A stretch of DNA of 64,000 bases from Acidobacteriota bacterium (GTDB taxonomy: Bacteria > Acidobacteriota > Vicinamibacteria > Vicinamibacterales > UBA8438), in the NCBI GenBank assembly GCA_009861545.1, contig VXME01000173.1:37594-101593 (forward strand), written 5' to 3'. The position numbers and the translations under genes were made by a program. Shown here piece after piece: positions 1 through 7,547 of the stretch. Every line of letters starts with the position of its first letter. Position 1 is the stretch's first letter. Under the pieces are notes generated by a model, which worked only from the letters and a program-made list of their open reading frames with translations, did no database searches and was not told the origin of the DNA.

Positions 1-1
1 G

Positions 2-376
2 CTCGTCAGCTACGTGCTGATCGTCGTCGCCTTCGAGTCCCTGATTGGCTTCTTTCAGCCCGAGGGGCCCGATACGCTGGTGTTGACCACGGTGGACGAG
101 AATGGCGCCGCCATCGACCGCGTGCTCCAGTCGCTGCACAGCAACGGGCAGCTCTACGTAGCGGTCAATCACTGGCCCCGTGCCTGGTACCGTCGCGCCC
201 TGGCGAATCCCAGGGTGCAGGTGACGCGCGGCTGGGAGACGCGAAACTACATGGCCGTTCCGGTGACTGGTGACGAGTACGCGCGGGTCGCGAGCGAGTA
301 TCCACACCCTCTCGCGTTTCTTTTCCTGACCGGCTTTCCGCCTCGCCATTTCGTGCGATTGGACGAGGCGGGCTGA
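2..376 (+). CDS. DUF385-like nitroreductase/deazaflavin-type protein, 5' end outside window
   Basis: The reading frame is open from the first base of the window, so the true start lies upstream. A GTG at 14 is only an internal codon. About 124 residues are visible. The pattern (TTVDENGAAIDRVLQ, then LYVAVNHWPRAWYRRALANPRVQV) resembles the small split-barrel DUF385/nitroreductase family, in which a short beta-barrel binds a flavin or deazaflavin cofactor. No cofactor residue can be assigned with certainty. The gene ends four bases before the open frame of the receptor remnant. Pyridoxamine-phosphate-oxidase-like proteins share this fold and are the main alternative. The family call is inference from sequence pattern only. 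Confidence 0.5.
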   Translation, partial: LVSYVLIVVAFESLIGFFQPEGPDTLVLTTVDENGAAIDRVLQSLHSNGQLYVAVNHWPRAWYRRALANPRVQVTRGWETRNYMAVPVTGDEYARVASEYPHPLAFLFLTGFPPRHFVRLDEAG

Positions 377-380
377 CGGG

Positions 381-820
381 GTGGGCCGCGGCTACCGGTT
401 GTCCGCCGACCCGCTCGAGGGCGACCTGGTGGATCTGCTCAGCCCGACGCCGGGCCGCTACGGTCCCCGCGAGATGGTCGGGGTCAGCAACGCGAAGGAC
501 CCGGTCGGCGACGACCTGTTCCTGGTCAACTCGGGCCACGACTACGACCTGACCGATCCCCGGCAGCTCGAGGTCGGGCTGAAGGCGGACGTCGGCGGCC
601 ACACGGAGGTGACCGCCGCGGTGTTCGACATGGAGCGGGACGACGTGCTGGAGGCGTACGGGCCGGACAGCGTCTACACGATCGGCGGCATCCAGTCGCG
701 GGGCGTGGAGCTGTCGATGGTGTCGCGGCCCAACGCCAACGCGTACTTCGGGGCCAGCGTCGCGTTCACGAACGCGGAGCTGGTGGCGGGGGTCTGGAAT
801 CACTTCGATGGGAATCGAGT
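381..820 (+). pseudogene. TonB-dependent receptor fragment, truncated at both ends
   Basis: The translation from RQLEVGLKADVGG through ERDDVL to SRGVELSMVSR and FGASVAFTNAEL is the pattern of late beta-barrel strands in TonB-dependent outer-membrane receptors. There is no signal peptide, plug domain or early barrel. The final strand with its terminal aromatic residue is also missing. Receptor-like sequence stops near 820, where the frame runs into DNA that on the other strand encodes the HsdR C-terminus. The frame stays open to 884, but that part is antisense to hsdR and not receptor-like. The likely reading is a receptor gene cut when the restriction island was acquired. The exact left edge is uncertain because the frame is also open upstream of the GTG at 381. 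Confidence 0.65.
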
Positions 821-3800
821 GGCGACGTACTTCTTGGCATCCTCTTCACCGAGCCGCACCGAACCGGGCCCGGTTCGGACGTAGAGGTCGCCGCCGTCGG
901 TTTTCTCCACGCCCTTCCAGCGCAGGTACACGGGATCCGGACTCCGCTGGCAGCTCACCAGGCAGACGGTCTTGCCCTCGACGATCTGCGTCTTCGGATC
1001 GATACAAGTGCCAGCGCGGTCGCCGAGACCGTTGCGCACGGCCTGGGCGAGGTGGCGCATGAACTTGTCGTCGTTGTCCAGGCGGTCGTGCTCGATGCCG
1101 AGCACCTTGCGGTCGTCGTCGACGCCGATCAGCAGGTCGCCGCCCTCGGTGTTGAGGAACGCGGCGATGGTCTTGAGCGCCGCGTGCGTCACGTGCTTGT
1201 CGTCCTTCCGGTCCTCCTGCAGGTTCCAGCGCAGGCTCGACTTGAACTCGAGCGTCTTCGACTCCTGGAGCTTCAGCAGCTCCTCGGCGCGCCGGTGCCG
1301 CCGCATGTAGTCGTCGAACAGGAGGTTCTTCAGCGCCCGGCCAAAGTCCGGGTCGTCGGTGATGCGCTTGTAGAGGTCGAAGTTGGTCTCGACGATCTCC
1401 TGGATCTTGTCCTCGACCTTGGGGTCGAAGGTCAGGCGCACGTTCTCGCGGGTGTTCACCTTGGCGCTGGCGTCGAGGCCGGCGTCCTTTTCGAGGGCCG
1501 CGCGGATCTGCTCCAGCGTGACGCGGTGCTCGGGGCCCAGGTTCAGCCCGAAGCGCTCGTTCAGCGCCTCGATGATCCGTGAGAGCGCCTCCAGCTCCTC
1601 TGCGCCGCCGCCGGCGCGTGGCTTGCTCCCGGCAGGTTCGAGCGGCTCGCCGTGTCGTTCCAGCTTGATCCGGCCGCGGCTGGTCCGCTGGATGCGAAAC
1701 GACTCCATGTCGATGTTCTGCTGGACCTCTCGCGGCAGCTCGTCCTTGTCGGCCGGCAGCAGGCGCCGCAGGTGCCGGGCGAAGACGTAGAGCTTTTCCA
1801 GGTCGGGGTCGGCGAACGTCAGCACCTGGGAGAGGAACGAGTACAAGCGCACGTAGTCGGTGAGCTGGCCGCGAAAGTCGCCCGCCTCGTCGGGATCGAG
1901 GTCGACGAAGCGCTGGCGCGCCGGTTCCAGCGCCGCGTAGAGCCGATCCTGGTTCGCCCTGGGGTCGAAGTAGACGCGTGCGAACGATTCGACGTCGTCC
2001 GCCGTGAACACGCCGAAGTCGAGCAGCCGGCCCTGGACCTCGTAGAGCAGGTTGGGGTCGGTCTCCTCCGAGAGCAGGGTGGTTTCGTAGTACGGCTCGA
2101 AGGCCTTCTTGATCTCGTCGGCCTCGTTGGCGAAGTCGAGCACCATCGTGCCCTGCTTGCCGGGGTGCGTACGGTTCAGGCGCGAGAGCGTCTGCACGGC
2201 GTTGACGCCGCCGAGCTTCTTGTCCACGTACATGGTGTGCAGCAGCGGCTGGTCGAAGCCGGTCTGGAACTTGCTGGCGACCACCAGGAAGCGGTACTCG
2301 GGTTTCTCGAACTCGGCTGCCGTCTGCCGGTCGCTGATGACGCGGTCCTGCCCGGCCGAGTTCATGCCCGACTCGGTATAGGACTCGCCGCCGTCCTTCA
2401 CGGTGCCGGAGAAGGCGACGAGCGCCTTCCAGAAATGGCCCTTCTCGGCGAGGTAGCCGTCCAGGGCGATCTTGGTGCGGACGGCATGGAGGCGCGAGCG
2501 GGTGACGATCATCGCCTTGGCCCGCCCGCCGATCCCGGTCGCGACCTGCGCGGCGAAGTGCTCCACGCAGACGGCGACCTTCTCGCCGATGGCGTGGGGG
2601 TGCAGCTCGACGAACGACTTCAGCAGGTGCTCGGCCTTGCGCTTGTCGTATCGAGGGTCGTCCTCGATCGTCTTCAGCAGGCGCCAGTACGCCTTGTAGG
2701 TGGCGTAGCTGGCGAGCACGTCGAGGATGAACCCTTCCTCGATCGCCTGGCGCATGGTGTAGCGGTGGAAGGGCTCGAACTTTCCGTCGGGCCGCTTGCT
2801 GCCGAACAGCTCCAGGGTCTTGGGCTTCGGGGTGGCCGTGAAGGCGAACGTCGACAGGTTCGGCAGCCGCCCGCGGCTGCGGATCTCCTCCAGGACCCGC
2901 TCGTCGATCTCCTCCTCCGGGGTCCGGGCGCCCGCTTCCTCCTGCGCGGCCTCCTCCAGGTTCCCCGCCGCGAGGACGGCCTTGAGGCTCTTCGTGCTCT
3001 CGCCGGACTGCGACGAGTGCGCCTCGTCCACGATGACGGCGAAGCGCTTGCCGGGAAGCTCGCCGATCTGCTCGGCGATGACGGGGAACTTCTGCAGCGT
3101 GGTGACGATGATGGTCCGGCCCGCCTCGAGCGCCTCGCGGAGTTGGCGCGAGGTGTGGTCGATGTTCTCGACCACGCCGAGGGTCTGCTCGAACTGGCGG
3201 ATGGTGCGCTGGAGCTGACGGTCGAGCACGCGCCGGTCGGTCACCACGACCACCGAGTCGAAGACGCGCCGGTCGTCGGCATCGTGCAGCACCGAGAGCC
3301 GGTGGGCGAGCCAGGCGATGGTGAAGCTCTTGCCGCTGCCCGCGGAGTGCTGGATCAGGTAGCGCTGCCCCGTGCCGTGGTCGCGCGCGTGGCCGACGAG
3401 CCGGCGCACGCAGTCGAGCTGCTGGTAGCGGGGGAAGATCAGGAAGCGCTTGCCGGTCTTGCGCCCGCGGTCGTCCTCGGCCTCGACCTCGTGGATGAAC
3501 TGGCGGACGAGGTCGAGCACGCTGTCGCGGGCCCAGATGCGTTCCCACAGGTAGTCGGTGGGGAAGCCCGTGCGGGTGGGCGGGACCGGCGGGTTCCCCG
3601 CGCCGCCGAAGCGCCCCTGGTTGAACGGCAGAAAGCGGGTCTTCGGCCCGGAGAGCGCCGTCGTCACGAACACCTGCTCCGGGTCCACGGCGAAGTGGGC
3701 GAGGCAACGCCCGTAGCCGAAGAGCGGCTCGCGCGGGTCGCGGTCGTTCCGGTACTGCCGGATGGCATCCTGGACGTCCTGGCCGTTGAGCAGGTTCTTG

Positions 3801-4336
3801 AGCTCGGCCGTGAAGATGGGGATGCCGTTCAGGAACAGCGCGAGATCGAGGCTCTGGTCGGTCTTCTCGCTGAAGCGGAGCTGGCGTACCACGGCGAAGA
3901 GGTTGGCCGCGTGCAGGCGCTGCAACTCCTCGTTCAGTCCGCTGGCCGGCCGGAAGTACGCCAGCCGGAACTTGCAGCCCGAATCCTTGACGCCGTTGCG
4001 CAGCACGTCGAGCGCGCCCCGCCGGGCGATTTCGCGCGAGAGGTAGCCAAGAAAGCGCGGCTTGATGTCGGCGCCGTGGTGTTGCTTGAGCTTCTCCCAT
4101 TCCTTCGGTTGGGTGGCCAGCAGGAAGTCGACGACGTCGGCCGGAAGTAGGCAGAGCGCGCGGTCGTAGTCCTCCGGCCGGCGTTTGCGGTAGCCGCCGG
4201 GCAACGGGTCGTCGCCGTATGACGGTGGCGACTCCCGTACCGACTTCGCGCCGCCGCGAAAGGCGTCGGGGCCGTGGCGGAGCAGCGCGGCTTCGATCGC
4301 GTCCTCGAAGGCCCGCTCTGAGACCTCGGGAGTCAT
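800..4336 (-). CDS. hsdR: Type I restriction enzyme R subunit (HsdR) with C-terminal AlbA_2-type domain
   Basis: Motor and nuclease subunit of a type I restriction-modification complex, 1178 residues. A PD-(D/E)XK nuclease core is visible at D164, E178 and K180 (IFTAELKN). It is followed by a superfamily 2 helicase with Walker A HSAGSGKS (about 330-337), DEAH (VIVDEAHSS), TATP and the motif VI stretch QTLSRLNRTHPGK. The last roughly 150 residues (from ESKTLEFKSSLRWN through AAFLNTEGGDLLIGV) look like an AlbA_2/Schlafen-type nucleic-acid-binding domain, an unusual tail for HsdR. The ATG at 4336 is preferred because GGAGAG lies six bases upstream. A GTG at 4393 would add 19 residues and lacks such a site. 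The gene is separated from hsdS by a 160-bp gap with direct repeats. Its last codons overlap the receptor remnant on the opposite strand. Confidence 0.93.
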   Translation of the reverse strand: MTPEVSERAFEDAIEAALLRHGPDAFRGGAKSVRESPPSYGDDPLPGGYRKRRPEDYDRALCLLPADVVDFLLATQPKEWEKLKQHHGADIKPRFLGYLSREIARRGALDVLRNGVKDSGCKFRLAYFRPASGLNEELQRLHAANLFAVVRQLRFSEKTDQSLDLALFLNGIPIFTAELKNLLNGQDVQDAIRQYRNDRDPREPLFGYGRCLAHFAVDPEQVFVTTALSGPKTRFLPFNQGRFGGAGNPPVPPTRTGFPTDYLWERIWARDSVLDLVRQFIHEVEAEDDRGRKTGKRFLIFPRYQQLDCVRRLVGHARDHGTGQRYLIQHSAGSGKSFTIAWLAHRLSVLHDADDRRVFDSVVVVTDRRVLDRQLQRTIRQFEQTLGVVENIDHTSRQLREALEAGRTIIVTTLQKFPVIAEQIGELPGKRFAVIVDEAHSSQSGESTKSLKAVLAAGNLEEAAQEEAGARTPEEEIDERVLEEIRSRGRLPNLSTFAFTATPKPKTLELFGSKRPDGKFEPFHRYTMRQAIEEGFILDVLASYATYKAYWRLLKTIEDDPRYDKRKAEHLLKSFVELHPHAIGEKVAVCVEHFAAQVATGIGGRAKAMIVTRSRLHAVRTKIALDGYLAEKGHFWKALVAFSGTVKDGGESYTESGMNSAGQDRVISDRQTAAEFEKPEYRFLVVASKFQTGFDQPLLHTMYVDKKLGGVNAVQTLSRLNRTHPGKQGTMVLDFANEADEIKKAFEPYYETTLLSEETDPNLLYEVQGRLLDFGVFTADDVESFARVYFDPRANQDRLYAALEPARQRFVDLDPDEAGDFRGQLTDYVRLYSFLSQVLTFADPDLEKLYVFARHLRRLLPADKDELPREVQQNIDMESFRIQRTSRGRIKLERHGEPLEPAGSKPRAGGGAEELEALSRIIEALNERFGLNLGPEHRVTLEQIRAALEKDAGLDASAKVNTRENVRLTFDPKVEDKIQEIVETNFDLYKRITDDPDFGRALKNLLFDDYMRRHRRAEELLKLQESKTLEFKSSLRWNLQEDRKDDKHVTHAALKTIAAFLNTEGGDLLIGVDDDRKVLGIEHDRLDNDDKFMRHLAQAVRNGLGDRAGTCIDPKTQIVEGKTVCLVSCQRSPDPVYLRWKGVEKTDGGDLYVRTGPGSVRLGEEDAKKYVATRFPSK

Positions 4337-4373
4337 GCCGGTCTCTCCGCGTCCAGAAGGCGCCTGGGCTGGG

Positions 4374-4426
4374 GTGTCATAGCCCGATGCCACAGCGTGT
4401 CACAGTTCGTTGTCAGGGTGTCACAG
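4374..4426. repeat. Three direct repeats GTGTCA(C/T)AG upstream of hsdR
   Basis: Near-identical nonamers lie at 4374-4382 (GTGTCATAG), 4397-4405 and 4418-4426 (both GTGTCACAG), with start-to-start spacing of 23 and 21 bases, about two helical turns. They sit 38-90 bases upstream of the HsdR start in the only sizeable non-coding gap of the restriction operon. Read on the coding strand they are CTGTGACAC. A regulator-binding cluster that sets HsdR expression separately from the methylase is possible. This is inferred from position and spacing only. Confidence 0.45.
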
Positions 4427-4496
4427 CTCCGTTGCCTCGGAATCCACGTGAGATCGGCCGTCATCGCGTGCGTGACCGTGAAGCCCGGCTCGACGC

Positions 4497-5855
4497 TCAA
4501 TGAGGCACCCCCTCGCACACGTCGATCTTGCCGGTGACCGCAGCGGAAATGAGGCCGGTGCGGAACTCTTTGAGGAGCCGGATTCCTCTGAGCGTTGCTT
4601 CGCACAAGCGATCGAGCTGAGCTACATGTTCATCCAGGTAGGTCGCGACTATCTTCTGCTCTTGCAAAGGGACCAGTGGCAATGGAACTCGCCTGAAGTT
4701 CGCGAAGCGCAGGGCCTGTCCGTCCCGTACCAGGTCGGAAGTGCTCTGAAGGGCTTGAACGTATGTCGCCGACTTGAGTACATAAGAGAAATAGCCGCTA
4801 TCGACTCGGTCAGATGGGCGCACTATTACGTAGGCGGAACTTATGCAACCTCGGTAATTCGAGTACTCAAGGCCGCCTTGGAAACTGCGCATGCTTATTA
4901 CGAAGTCGTTCGGTTCAACGTGTTTGAGTATATCGGTTCCGGTAACAACCTGTACCACGCTTCGCCCTTCAAGTTCCACAAACTTGCGTTGCGGAATCAC
5001 CCCGTGCTGCTGGGAAGCGGTCAGTTGCTGGTCATCGGCTAGTGCGCTTTCTTTCCGATGCGTGAACAACATATTGCTTCCAACAACATCCCAATGCGCC
5101 GGGATCTCGCCCAGCCACTCGATGCCGGAGTCCTTCATAGGGACGTTCGCGTCGAGGCCTCCGGTGGCGGCGCGGGTAATGAGGGCAGTGCGCTTTTCCT
5201 GAAGCAGCTCGATCAGCCGCTCCTTCGTCACCACGAGCGCATCGATCTTCGCCGTCTCGCGGTCGAGGAAGGCAACGATGGCGCGTTGTTCGGGGAGACC
5301 GGGCACAGGATGACAGAAATCGCGAATGAAGTCGTCTGAGATGCGCCTCTGGCCGCCTGCCCCGTACATCGAAGCGGTACCGATGCTGCGGAAATGGTCG
5401 CTGAAAGTCAGGTAGAGGAGGAAGCGAGGATCTACAAGGAATGAGGCTCGAAGGACGTGTAGCTCAGTCGTTCCGAAGCCGACACCGTTGCACAGGCCGG
5501 TCGCCAGGGCGCCCTTACCGTTCTCGAAACACGGGGTGATCTTGGCGACAATGACATCCCCGTTGCGGAAATACGTATAACCATCGACAACGGCCGAGAG
5601 TGGCTTCGTCGAAACGAGATCGATGCCACCGTATTCGCGGACAGCTTCCATTGGTACGAACGAAACCTCGGTCTCGGGATCGAGATCGGTTACCTCGCTC
5701 TTGGTGATGGTCGTTCCGACGACAAAGCGAAGTCGTTTCGCCTCCCAATGCGCCGGGATTTTGCCCAGCCACTCGTCGCCAGACTCCTTGTACTCGGGGT
5801 AACCCCGAAGACGCCAGCGCCGCACCCCTTCGCCCCTGTCGGTCAACTCACTCAC
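4497..5855 (-). CDS. hsdS: Type I restriction-modification specificity subunit (HsdS)
   Basis: DNA-recognition subunit, 452 residues. It has the family's duplicated layout: a target-recognition domain opened by GKIPAHWEAKRLRF, a conserved spacer (PEQRAIVAFLDRETAKIDAL), a second domain opened by GEIPAHWDVV, and a final spacer (LQEQKIVATYLDEHVAQLDRL). Each half should read one part of a bipartite DNA target; the two recognition domains differ, so the target is probably asymmetric. The GTG start lies inside the last codons of abiEii (8-nt overlap), so translation is probably coupled to the toxin gene. The second recognition domain region is visibly less GC-rich than its surroundings, as is common where recognition domains are exchanged by recombination. 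Confidence 0.93.
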   Translation of the reverse strand: MSELTDRGEGVRRWRLRGYPEYKESGDEWLGKIPAHWEAKRLRFVVGTTITKSEVTDLDPETEVSFVPMEAVREYGGIDLVSTKPLSAVVDGYTYFRNGDVIVAKITPCFENGKGALATGLCNGVGFGTTELHVLRASFLVDPRFLLYLTFSDHFRSIGTASMYGAGGQRRISDDFIRDFCHPVPGLPEQRAIVAFLDRETAKIDALVVTKERLIELLQEKRTALITRAATGGLDANVPMKDSGIEWLGEIPAHWDVVGSNMLFTHRKESALADDQQLTASQQHGVIPQRKFVELEGRSVVQVVTGTDILKHVEPNDFVISMRSFQGGLEYSNYRGCISSAYVIVRPSDRVDSGYFSYVLKSATYVQALQSTSDLVRDGQALRFANFRRVPLPLVPLQEQKIVATYLDEHVAQLDRLCEATLRGIRLLKEFRTGLISAAVTGKIDVCEGVPH

Positions 5856-6819
5856 CGCCGTGGTCTTGGGTCCGAGCCTGAACCCCTGGCCGCCACAGCC
5901 CCCCGGGCGGCCAAGTCTGCGCGAAAGGACGCTCTTCGATCAGACTGTCGCAGATCGGCCCCAGGAACCGGCGCAGTTCCTCGCCTGCATCCTCCAGACG
6001 ATCCGGCCCGTCGATGCCGCTCGCGATCTGCCGTCGCAGCTCGCGCCAGCGTTGCCCGCGCGCGGGGGACTCGTGTTCGTCGTAGTAGCCGGCGCGTAGC
6101 GCGGTCGGCCGCCCGCCCGCGAGCGACGTCCCGCGGTGGCGGAATGCCTCGGCGATGGCGGTGCGCAGGGCGTCGCCGTCGAACGCGAAGCGGCGCGCGA
6201 GACAGGCGACGTCCCAGAGGTCCTTCACGCGCGAGTTCGCATCGCCCAGACTGGCCATCGCGTGAAACTTCTCGGCGACCATCGTGTCGCGCGGGTACGT
6301 CCAGAGGCGGGGGGCGGGCAGGTCGAGGAGCGTAGGATAGTCCTCCTGCCTGCGCCCGAGCGTGAGGACGTCGCCGAAGCCGATGTCGATCGGAACCGCG
6401 AGCCGGACCCGGCCGAGGCCGCCCCGGATACGGACCCGGAAGCCGCCGTTCGGCTGATCGATGCGGATGCTCGTGATCGCGATCGTCGCGGGGTCGAAGA
6501 CGACGCCGTCCTCTTGACAGGGAACGCCGCAGACGTCCCGCAGGGCGGTGCGAATGGCGGCCTCGTCGCGGGCGCCGCGGGCCAGGAAGTCGATATCCCG
6601 GGTGGGCCGCAGCTCCTGCCCGGCCCACACGCGGAGGAGAGCCGCGCCCTTCAGGGTGAATCGGTCCGCCTCGTCCGATGCGGAGAGGCGATAGAGGAAA
6701 CGCTCGACCGCGTAGCGCTGGAGGACGCCCTCGAAGCGAAGTCGCTGCTCGCGGGCGAGGTTCAGCAGGCGCTGGCGGACGGACGCGGGTACGTCCCGGA
6801 TGGCCTGTCGGGGAGTCAT
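5848..6819 (-). CDS. abiEii: AbiEii-family nucleotidyltransferase toxin
   Basis: Toxin half of a type IV (AbiE) toxin-antitoxin pair, 323 residues. The nucleotidyltransferase core shows FTLKGAALLRVWAG followed by ELRPTRDIDFLA, where the two aspartates of DID are the expected metal ligands. The later segment PRDTMVAEKFHAMASLGDANSRVKD matches the family's conserved lysine/aspartate region. In studied systems such enzymes modify tRNA or other targets and stop growth during phage infection. The ATG overlaps the abiEi stop by four bases. The stop overlaps the hsdS start by eight bases, so the toxin is locked into the restriction operon. Confidence 0.88.
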   Translation of the reverse strand: MTPRQAIRDVPASVRQRLLNLAREQRLRFEGVLQRYAVERFLYRLSASDEADRFTLKGAALLRVWAGQELRPTRDIDFLARGARDEAAIRTALRDVCGVPCQEDGVVFDPATIAITSIRIDQPNGGFRVRIRGGLGRVRLAVPIDIGFGDVLTLGRRQEDYPTLLDLPAPRLWTYPRDTMVAEKFHAMASLGDANSRVKDLWDVACLARRFAFDGDALRTAIAEAFRHRGTSLAGGRPTALRAGYYDEHESPARGQRWRELRRQIASGIDGPDRLEDAGEELRRFLGPICDSLIEERPFAQTWPPGGLWRPGVQARTQDHGGE

Positions 6820-7394
6820 GCCGTCAGCGCTTCGAGCACCGGGCCGACGAGTGACTTCGCGCGGCACACTTCGGCAGCCCGCCAGATCTGGTCGACGCTC
6901 GCCTTGCGGTCGTCCAGGGCGTCGCGCAGCGCCTCGATCGCGACGTCCTTGCCGACCAGCCGCCGGAAGCGGAAACAGTCGACGACGGTGCGGGCCGGGC
7001 TCGTGATGCGGACGGGCACTCCTTCGAAGGTCGTGTTCACGACGCCGTAGCGAAGCGCGGCGCCGGAGAAGCGCACCACCCGGATCGGCAGCCCGGACAC
7101 GCGGGGCGTGCGGGCCTTGTGCGGAATGGCGATCCACTCCTGCCACGGAAGTTGTGTGGTGAGTTCGTGGACGCTCAGAGCGGAAAGCAGACAGACAATG
7201 GCGCCCGGAACGCGGGCGCAGACGGCGGCCAGGGTGTAGTGCTCGGTCGGTTCGGCTTCCGCGACGCGATAGAGACCGCGCGCCACACGCTCGACGGATC
7301 CGTCGTCGACCAGGCGCCGAAGCGTACGGGAGTCGACGCCCATCGCGGCGGCTTCGCGCGGGCGGAAGAAGGTCTTCGTGCCGAGGCTACGCAT
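6816..7394 (-). CDS. abiEi: AbiEi-family antitoxin, winged-helix repressor
   Basis: Antitoxin and likely autorepressor of the AbiE pair, 192 residues from the ATG at 7394. The N-terminal segment TFFRPREAAAMGVDSRTLRRLV with VERVARGLYRV is the winged helix-turn-helix of AbiEi proteins. The rest, including SALSVHELTTQLP and ITSPARTVVDCFRFR, matches the conserved antitoxin body. The frame extends upstream to 7538, but conserved sequence begins at MRSLGTKTFF, and the extra part overlaps an inverted repeat that is probably the operator. The gene sits between hsdM and abiEii and overlaps the latter by ATGA. Confidence 0.85.
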   Translation of the reverse strand: MRSLGTKTFFRPREAAAMGVDSRTLRRLVDDGSVERVARGLYRVAEAEPTEHYTLAAVCARVPGAIVCLLSALSVHELTTQLPWQEWIAIPHKARTPRVSGLPIRVVRFSGAALRYGVVNTTFEGVPVRITSPARTVVDCFRFRRLVGKDVAIEALRDALDDRKASVDQIWRAAEVCRAKSLVGPVLEALTA

Positions 7395-7427
7395 GGCGAA
7401 GGTGCTCGACCGGGGCTGATATCCGAA

Positions 7428-7539
7428 AATGTCGGCAGATACAGGCGGTTGTCGATCTTTCGGGGCGGACACGCCCCGAGCATAGCCCGGTGCGCTGGAG
7501 GAATCAAATTGACGGCACGTACTCTTAACTGCCGACATT
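7428..7539. promoter_or_regulatory. Inverted repeat pair, candidate AbiEi operator and abiE promoter region
   Basis: AATGTCGGCAG at 7428-7438 and its exact reverse complement CTGCCGACATT at 7529-7539 face each other across 90 bases, between the hsdM stop and the abiEi start. The right copy is embedded in a smaller palindrome (CTTAA...TTAAG, 7524-7542). AbiEi proteins of other bacteria bind inverted repeats upstream of their own gene to repress it. The position fits that role and would give the toxin-antitoxin pair its own control inside the restriction operon. Binding is inferred. Confidence 0.55.
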
Positions 7540-7547
7540 AAGGGACG

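Noticed and set aside
780..880. Possible third tRNA-Thr copy at the left border of the restriction island
   Set aside because: No match to the 42-base att-like block is present near the junction.
1652..4150. Plus-strand open frame of 832 codons across hsdR
   Set aside because: It is fully antisense to a gene with complete helicase and nuclease motifs, has no family resemblance, and is the expected result of high third-position GC.
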